DNA of 29,106 nucleotides. It comes from Glaciozyma antarctica PI12. Its lineage: Eukaryota; Basidiomycota; Microbotryomycetes; Kriegeriales; Camptobasidiaceae. Within the stretch, counting starts at the first letter, position 1; each line of letters begins with the position of its first letter. The position numbers and the translations under genes were made by a program. Shown here in pieces: positions 22,544 to 29,106 of the stretch. Below the pieces are notes generated by a model, which searched no databases, was not told the DNA's origin, and was given only the letters and a program-made list of their open reading frames with translations. The stretch spans positions 585,943 through 615,048 of the forward strand of contig KZ627153.1 of NCBI GenBank assembly GCA_002917775.1. The letters are read 5' to 3'.

Positions 22544-25500
22544 TCAGAACAGCATATAGTTCTGCGACAACGGCAACTTGGTCGCAGGAGCCACAGAGCA
22601 GTGTACTCCATCCGCCTCGACCTGTGACGACGAGTTAGCAAGGACTCCGTCGACAGCAAACGGGAACGCACCCTGTACGTCTCAGGATCAACCGTAATCA
22701 CCGGCGTACAGTTGTTGAGCTTCCTGCGATCACAAAAGCGAAATCAGTACCCGGTTCGAGCGAGCGAGCGAGGAGGAAACGACGAACATGTCCTTCTTCC
22801 CAATCTTGCGACAGTTCTTGACCGCGACCGGCTTCTTCTTGAGGTGATAGCTCGCGATAGTACCTGCGACACCGATTCAGCGAGCGCAAAGGACGCAGCG
22901 ACGACGAAGCTCACCCGTGCTGAGCGAGAGAGCCGAAACGAAGACGACCGAGCTCAACGCTGCTGCCTGGGGTTGACTACCCCACATCGGCCTTCCGACG
23001 AACGGTTGAACGGTAGGGATACTCTGCGCCACCACGACATCAGTTCAATCCCATCTACGCGAGGAGAGAAGGAAAACGAACGCCATTCGCATCCCCAATC
23101 TGCGCCCAAGCAATCACTCCCCCCTTGATGATCGTCTCGGGTCGAACGCCAAAGTTGCTCGGTTGCCACAGGACCAAATCGGCGAGCTTGCCCACCGCGA
23201 TATCCCCGACGACGTGCGAGATCCCATGAGTGATCGCCCTGCCGACGCGCATGATCAGCTTCCTCGCTCCCCCTTCCACCGAGAAAAAAAAGAGGACGAA
23301 CGGGTTGATAGTGTACTTGGCGATGTACCGCTTGACGCGCACGTTGTCGCTCCCCTCCTTCTCCTCCTTGAGCGGTCCCGTGAACTCCCTCATTTTCGAA
23401 GCCGTCCGCCAAGTGCGAGAAATTACTTCTCCAATCCGCCCCATAGCCATCGCATCGGAAGAAATCATCGAGATAGCTCCGAGGTCCTGGAGAACGTCTT
23501 CTGCGGCGACGGTTTCGGCGCGGATGCGCGATTCGGCGAAAGCGATGTCTTCCGCTTTCGAGGGGCGAGTCAGCGCGTGGGAGCGAAGGGGAGAGAGGGA
23601 CGTACGGATCGAACGGTCGAGGTGGTGGCAGACCTGCGAAGAGAGGGTTAGTACAAGCTGAAGCCACCAGGTCGCGAGATCTCACCATGAGCATCTGCGA
23701 AAAATCGTCAGCGAGAGTTTCTCAGCGATCGGAAAGGACTCACGTCCAAGTGCTCGTCGAGCGTGTTGACGCAGTACGGCCTCGTCGGGTTCGTCGAACT
23801 AGGCAAGACGTTCTCGTGCCCAGCGACGACGATGATGTCGGGTGCGTGTCCTCCTCTGCGAAGTCATTAGCTCTAAAACCTCCTTAAAAACGGCTGAACG
23901 ACGACGCACCCAGCTCCTGCGCACCAAAAGAGCGTCAAAAGACTCCTCAGAACGAGAGAAAGAAGCGCACCTTCGGTGTGGTAAGTATGGATCGTACGTC
24001 CCTTGAACGCGTTGATAGTGTCCTCGACGAAACCCGACTCGTTGAGCGTATCCGAGTGGATGTTGATCTGCACATCATACTTGTCGGCCACATCCAACGC
24101 GGTATCGATCGTCGACGGCGTCGTTCCCCAGTCCTGAATTTCGTCAGTCTCTCCCCAGCCACCGAAGGGACGGAACGCACCTCGTGCAACTTGAGCCCGC
24201 ACGCACCGAAGCGAACCTGGTCCACGAGACCAACAGGCTCGCTGTCGTTGCCCTTGCCCGTAAAGCCGAAGTTGAGGGGAATGCCGTCCGTGGCGGCCAT
24301 CATGGTGCGCATGTAGGTCTGCGAAGGCGTGCAAGTCGTCGCGTTCGAGCCTGCTGCTGGTCCAGTGCCGCCGCCGACGAGAGTGGTCTGCGAGAAAAGT
24401 GAGCGAGAGTGGGGAGAGGGAGGAGGAGACGAACGACGCCGCTTGCGAGAGCCTGGATGGGAGGGGTCAGAGGTGGCTCGAAAAAACGGGAACGCCGATG
24501 CGTACCTCGTTGCAGATTTGAGGGCAGATGTAGTGGACTACGATAGAGCGATAGAACGATAAGCTGCTGCTTTTGAGAAAGAGGGAATAACGCACCATGC
24601 GTGTCGATCCCTCCGGCGGTAACGATGAGCTTCTCTCCTGCGATGACCTCCGTGTTGACGCCGACGATCATGCCAGGAGTCACGCCGTCCATCACGTCGG
24701 GGTTGCCTGCCTTGCCGATGCCAACGATGTGGTGGTCCTTGAGCCCGATATCGGCCTGCGAAGGAGAAGGCTGAGCGTCGCTCAATCTCGCGACAGGAGC
24801 GCTCGCACCTTGTAAATTCCGCTCCAATCGATGATGAGCGCGTTCGTAATGACGAGATCCAGCGTCTCGGCATCAGGAAGTCCCGTCGCCTGTCCCATGC
24901 CCTCGCGAATGACCTTGCCTGCGCGCCCGTCGAAATCATCAGCTCGCTCCTCTCCAAAGCCTCGCTTGCTCGAACGCACCTCCTCCAAACTTGAGCTCGT
25001 CTCCATAAGACGTCAAATCCTTCTCCACCTCGACCCAAAGCTCCGTATCTCCCAAGCGAACCCTATCCCCCGTCGTTGGCCCATACATACTCGCGTACGT
25101 CTCCCTACTCAGCTCGAACGCCTCGACCTCAGGCCCAATCACCGCATCCTCCTGCGCCTTGTGCAAGAATCCCTTCTCCATCAACGCGTTAATCACGCTC
25201 TCCCTCTCCTCGCGCCCCTGCAAGCGACTCGCAGCCGAGTTGACGAGCGAGTTCCCGCCCGTGACGAGCTTCGTCCCGCCAATATCGACGAGCGTGACCG
25301 TCTTGGTGTCTCCAGGCTCAAACCGGACTGCAGTGCCGGCGGCGATGTCGAGGCGGCGGAAGAGGGAGAGGGAGCGGTCGAAGCGGAGCGTCCTGTTGAC
25401 CTCGGTGAAGTGGTAGTGCGAGCCGACCTGTGTGCGCGATTAGCTGCTGCTCAGCAGAAATAACGAGATACGCACTTGGATAGGCCTGTCTCCCGTGTTG

Positions 25501-26229
25501 GTCACTCGGACCTTGACTCGCTCGCGACCGACGTTAATCTGGATGGGTTCCTTCCTCAGGACGACCGCGCCGGGCAAGTCCTTCCTCGCCACCTGATCCT
25601 CCCCATCTCCAAACGTTCCCTCCGGCGGAACAGGGAGGAAGGAGCCATAAAGCGCGAGCTTGAGGTCGCCCTGTGCTGAGGCGACCGGGTCGTGCACCGT
25701 CACCAGGAATACGCCGTCGAGGAAAGCTCCTTCGACTTGGATGTTGTGCCGGAGGGCGGAGGGTAGAGGGTAGGACGTGGGCGCGGCCGAGGATCTTCTT
25801 GCCTGGAGGGAGGAGTCAGCGAGTGAGTCCCCAGAGGACGAGGGTGCGGCGAAGGCGTCGTCTCGGAAACCTCCGCCAAGGGTAGCCACCTCTATCCAGC
25901 TAGATAGCGCACGAGAGCTTAGCTCGTAGAGCAAGCCACGCCGTTGCTACATCAGCTCAGCTCCCCCGACCCACGAGCCCAAAGCTCCAGCTGCCCAGCC
26001 CGAGCTTTCCAACGCGCCGATAAGAACATCCCAGCAAAGCAAGCTCACCTAGCGCCATGAGCTCTGCGACAGAGTGGTTGCCATCACGGATAAGCTCCTG
26101 CAAGACGCTCGAGAGTAGCCCCGTCGCTTCGGTGAGGTTGAGCCGAACTCCTCGAGCCAGGCGACGCTGCGCCAGTCCACCGACGGCCGCGAGGAGGAGC
26201 TTCGCTTCTTCGCGTGGTAGGAGATGCAT
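22544..26229 (-). CDS. URE1: urease (gamma-beta-alpha fused, nickel enzyme)
   Basis: Hydrolyses urea to ammonia and carbamate in the cytosol, after activation by accessory proteins. Gamma part: [13 protein letters not shown] through [16 protein letters not shown]. Beta part: [21 protein letters not shown] to [17 protein letters not shown]. Alpha part: nickel ligands in GGIDTHVHYICPQ, carbamylated Lys in [17 protein letters not shown], then [23 protein letters not shown], catalytic VCHHLDRSI and [12 protein letters not shown]. Nineteen exons: 26049-26229, 25476-25802, 24980-25427, 24809-24918, 24596-24755, 24506-24537, 24435-24452, 24181-24387, 23971-24133, 23910-23916, 23744-23855, 23686-23694, 23606-23633, 23302-23554, 23082-23238, 22915-23023, 22788-22863, 22672-22723, 22544-22621; about 841 aa. 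One base too many is present near 25745-25765 between GRAHVLP and RHNIQVEG. The first intron is unusually long (246 nt). Confidence 0.95.
23686..23694 (-). other. URE1: 9-nt microexon of urease
   Basis: ATGCTCATG, with a CAG acceptor before it and a GTGAGA donor after it, supplies the residues MLM in [16 protein letters not shown], a conserved urease stretch. The exon length is a multiple of three, so skipping it would keep frame but delete three conserved residues. Confidence 0.8.
23910..23916 (-). other. URE1: 7-nt microexon of urease
   Basis: A GAGCTGG heptamer is flanked by a perfect acceptor (GGTGCGCAG) and donor (GTGCGT). Splicing 23971-24133, this heptamer and 23744-23855 gives HTEGAGGGHAPD, the invariant nickel-site loop. 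Joining the neighbours without it loses frame and residues. The flanking introns are 54 nt each, normal for this window. Confidence 0.8.
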
Positions 26230-26531
26230 GGCTTGAGGTTGAGCTGGGCTGAGAGACTGGCGCCTGAGGGTCGTTGTGGTCTGAGGCCAACTCGCATGCT
26301 TAGGTCGAGCTTTCGATTTCGGAGCGAGTTTGCGTCTCCTTATCGGTGATTACAACGCCAAGCTGAACTTAAACTATCTCGCAGAGAGGCCTTCTTAGCG
26401 ATCCAGGATAAAATACACGCTGTTATCCCTTGGGAGGGTGAAAGTGTTCCTCAACTCACACATCGAGTCCTCTCCGTCGCGCACTTCGCAAGTCGTCGAG
26501 CGCTGAGCAAAGCAAGTCCCTCGATTCCACT
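26230..26531. promoter_or_regulatory. urease promoter and 3' end of the RING gene
   Basis: These 302 bp lie between the urease start and the stop of the RING gene, both on the minus strand. It should contain the urease promoter. A TTATCGG at 26340-26346 and CTTATC-type strings are similar to GATA-factor sites (core GATA), the class that controls nitrogen catabolism in fungi. Such short matches occur by chance, so this is only suggestive. Confidence 0.3.
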
Positions 26532-28036
26532 CTACACGAACAGCTCGAAAGCCCCCGCGTAATCCCCCTCCTCGGCCAGCAAGTCCGTCCCCGCTCCATC
26601 GCACCCGACGACAGGACACATCGTCCAAGCCTCCTCGACCCCCGTCTCCCCCGCCCTACTCTTCCCCTTCCCCTTCGCCTTGCCCTTCCCCTTACTCGCC
26701 ACAACTACCGTCTCCTCATCAACATAATCAATCTCGTCATCGTCGTCGACGAAGACGACCTCGTCCTTCCGATCGACATCCATCTTCCACCTCGCCTTTC
26801 GCTCCTCCTCCTTGATCCCCTCGCACCGCATCTTGGCGTCTCCAACGCACTTGCCACAAACGACATGCCCGCACTTGAGCGCCCAAGGCCTCCTCTCCCC
26901 GCTCTGCGCGAGCAAGAGCGGCTCGAGACACCCCGCGCAAACGGGCTCCATCTCATCGACCTTCTTCCCCTTCCCCTTCCTCCCTTGAGGCCTCGACTCC
27001 CCCTCCTCGAGCGGCGCGATAACGTCCCTCGAGAACCCCTCGTCGACCTTGCGCGGGTGGCTCATCCGAACCCCGTACTTCTTCCCCTTGACGACCTTTG
27101 CGCCAAAGCCCATGACGCCTTGGAGTCCTCCCCCGCCGTAGCCATAGTACCCCGCCAACGCCGCTGCTCCATCCATCATCCCTTCGAGGATCCCCGGGTT
27201 CTGAGCTAGCAAATGCTCGAGCCCCCAATCTCCTGCGCCTTCGTGATTGCGAGATCGATTGGCGGAGCGGTCACGATCGTAGTTCGACGAGGAGGTGGAA
27301 GAGGCGCGGGAGGAGGAGGGGAGGAGGTTGCGGAGAGCGGCGAGGGAGGAGTAGCTGCGGGCGGCGGAGGGGTTGGGAGCGGGAGGAGGTACGATGTAGG
27401 GCGGTGGAGAACGCGGCACATGCGCATGACGAGGAGCAATTCCACCTTAACGACCAAATTTCGTTAGCGAGAGAACGAGCCAGGACGAAGAGGCGACGAA
27501 CCTGTTGCGCGACGAGCGGTTTGCAGATAGCGCTGACGGGGGAGCGGTGGCTCTGCTGCGACCTCGTCCGCGTTCGGCCTCGCACTTCCACTAGCTACGG
27601 CTCCTACCCTCGCACCCCAGCTCCCACTCCCGCTCGGCGTAGGTTCCACGACGATGATGTCGTCGTCCGAGTCGGAATCGATCACGACCGTCGCGGACGT
27701 CGTGGCGACTGGGCGACGAGCCGGGCGCGATGAACCTGCAGCTGAATTGGCGGGAACCTCGGCGACGCGTTGGCGTTTCGCTTGCCGAGGGTTATCGGCC
27801 CCTGATACTTGCGAGAGGGCGCGGGTGCGAGGAGGGGGAGAGTCGCTGGTGAGGTCGATGACGTTCGAATCGTGTGCGGGAGGTGGTGGAGGGACGGCGC
27901 GGGCGCGGAGAGCGGGGGCGGGAGCGAGGGCGGGGAGGGCGGGAGACGAGGCGAGGTGGGAGGAGAGCGGTCGTTGGGACCAGGAACGGGAGATGACCTC
28001 GTCGGGGGTGACGGAAGGATTGCGAGGGACTTCCAT
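26532..28036 (-). CDS. RING protein with SUMO-interaction motifs (STUbL-like E3 ligase)
   Basis: A 482-aa protein from two exons (27502-28036 and 26532-27445; 56-nt GT-AG intron). The N-terminal half is disordered, with two candidate SUMO-interaction motifs, VIDLTSD and TVVIDSDSDDDIIVVE, and a basic patch RQAKRQR. The C-terminal half has a C3HC4-type RING: CAGC, then LKCGH, VVCGKC, and a final pair MCPVVGC. Between the sixth and seventh ligands lies about 75 residues of acidic and KGKGKAKGKGK sequence, so the RING is split by an insert. SIMs plus a C-terminal RING are the layout of SUMO-targeted ubiquitin ligases (Slx8/RNF4), which act in nuclear DNA repair. The functional assignment is inference, since the RING is divergent. 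Confidence 0.72.
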
Positions 28037-29106
28037 GATTGTACGATCCTGCTGGCATCAAAGTTAGCTTAAGACTCGAAGGGAAAGGGAGGGAGGGCGG
28101 TGGTGCCGAAGACGGCGAGGTTCGTGAAGCGAGTGGGAAGTCGTGTACTTACCTCGGCTCGAGGAAGACTCAACGGCGCGGTGTTACCGCTCGTTACTGC
28201 TCGTTGTTGGTGCACTCTCTAGGCGGTCGGTACGGAGGTGAGGACGTGTGGTGAGAGGAGGTCGGGGGAAGGAGGAGGTGGTGTGGTCGTCGTCGATCGG
28301 GGTGTCGTCGCACGAGATCTGCGATCAAAGAGCGCCTGTTAGCTCCGCTCCTTACCGTATCCACCAACGCTGGACACTCTGCGGTTGCTCGAAGGCAGCC
28401 CCGAGCCTCCGGTCAACTCCTCCATCCGCAACAGCAGGCACGGGTCCTTCCAACTCCCTCCCAGGGTTATCGCCGAGCCACCCCAAGCCTAGAGCTGCTG
28501 GAATCCAGCCTATTGGACTCACATTCTGAGCTGAGAGAGGTTGTCGAGTGGCGAAGTCGGCTCGGAGACAAAGGGTGAAGGGGTCGAGCTCTTTCGAGTT
28601 GGCGCGGTCGAGCTGGGTCAGGCGGAAGCGAGGTGCTTCAAGCTAAATTGGCAAGGGTGATTCCCCAGCGAAAGGCGCCTCCGTCGTTGAGCAAGAAGGC
28701 TCTCCCTCGACGTCGCTGAGCCCAGGTCATTCTATTGAATTGTTTGTTATCCCCCTTTGGTGAGTTTCCTTAATAAACAGAGTCTTCTCAGCTCGTTTGG
28801 CTCGCCACCTTTCTCTTCCTTACACACTTCCACTTGGACTTGAACACCCCACCCGCCCTCGACCACCTTCAGCACCTTCTCAACCGCACCGCATCCATCG
28901 CCTCGCTCCGACCTCTCTCGCAAGCTCACCCTCGCCTTCAAGAAAAATCCAAAACCGTTAGTCTCTTATCTCCTTCCTCCCTCCTCCCTTCCACCTTCCT
29001 ATCTCGTATCCTCGCACCGCGCGAGGTGCAAAGCGTACGGGGCTCGCTCGCTCCCATCTTAATGATGATCAACAAATGTTTCTGTTCCCCATCTTACCGC
29101 ACATGT
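28037..29106. other. right-end region without a recognised gene
   Basis: This 1,070-bp stretch holds the promoter of the minus-strand RING gene on its left. The rest shows no convincing coding frame on either strand. The last 350 bp are pyrimidine-rich on the plus strand, with AATAAACAG near 28772-28780 and AAGAAAAATCC near 28940. They could be the leader of a plus-strand gene that starts beyond the window; this is a guess. No repeats or RNA genes were seen. Confidence 0.35.

Noticed and set aside
23239-23301. Apparent 21-residue insert in urease after YTINP
   Set aside because: It is flanked by GTTCGT and a CAG acceptor, and removing it gives the exact family sequence [13 protein letters not shown], so it is an in-frame intron.

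Overview
The window is nuclear DNA of a basidiomycete fungus, most likely a red yeast of the Rhodotorula/Rhodosporidium type (Microbotryomycetes). Four things point there: high GC with C/G-ending codons; many phase-conserved introns of about 47-75 nt with GTGCGT/GTGAGT/GTACGT donors and CTNAC branch sites; a one-polypeptide fungal urease; and a seven-helix DUF6534 protein, a family expanded in basidiomycetes. No rRNA, tRNA, CRISPR array, virus-like element or transposon was recognised.

Layout, left to right: a short repeat-bearing left end (1-843); COG6 Golgi tether (+, 844-3415); Rsr1/Rap-type small GTPase (-, 3690-4545) divergent from a ZNF830-like spliceosomal zinc-finger protein (+, 5251-6057); thymidylate synthase (-, 6371-7410); a secreted subtilisin-like protease (-, 7810-11271) divergent from the proteasome regulator PI31 (+, 11868-13183); a TPR-SET protein (+, 13404-15975); a DUF6534 membrane protein with 17 exons (+, 16494-18440); then a run of minus-strand genes: CinA-like protein (19193-19871), Ola1/YchF ATPase (20333-22211), urease (22544-26229) and a SIM-plus-RING protein resembling a SUMO-targeted ubiquitin ligase (26532-28036). 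The right end (28037-29106) holds no recognisable gene.

The genes are a mixed housekeeping set and do not form a pathway cluster. The recurring themes are gene architecture and sequence integrity. (1) At least seven introns fit only as GC-AG introns, most with GCAAGT-like donors. (2) Urease, DUF6534 and OLA1 contain very small exons (6, 7, 9, 13 and 18 nt) that are needed to keep the conserved protein intact. (3) Several otherwise conserved genes carry small frame breaks or short tandem duplications: urease one, the SET gene two that compensate each other, the subtilase several. The RSR1 P-loop also lies on a perfect 10-bp duplication. These are either residual assembly errors or real lesions, and re-sequencing would separate the two. 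I see no convincing new defence or mobile system. Exon boundaries were derived by eye from frame and family conservation.
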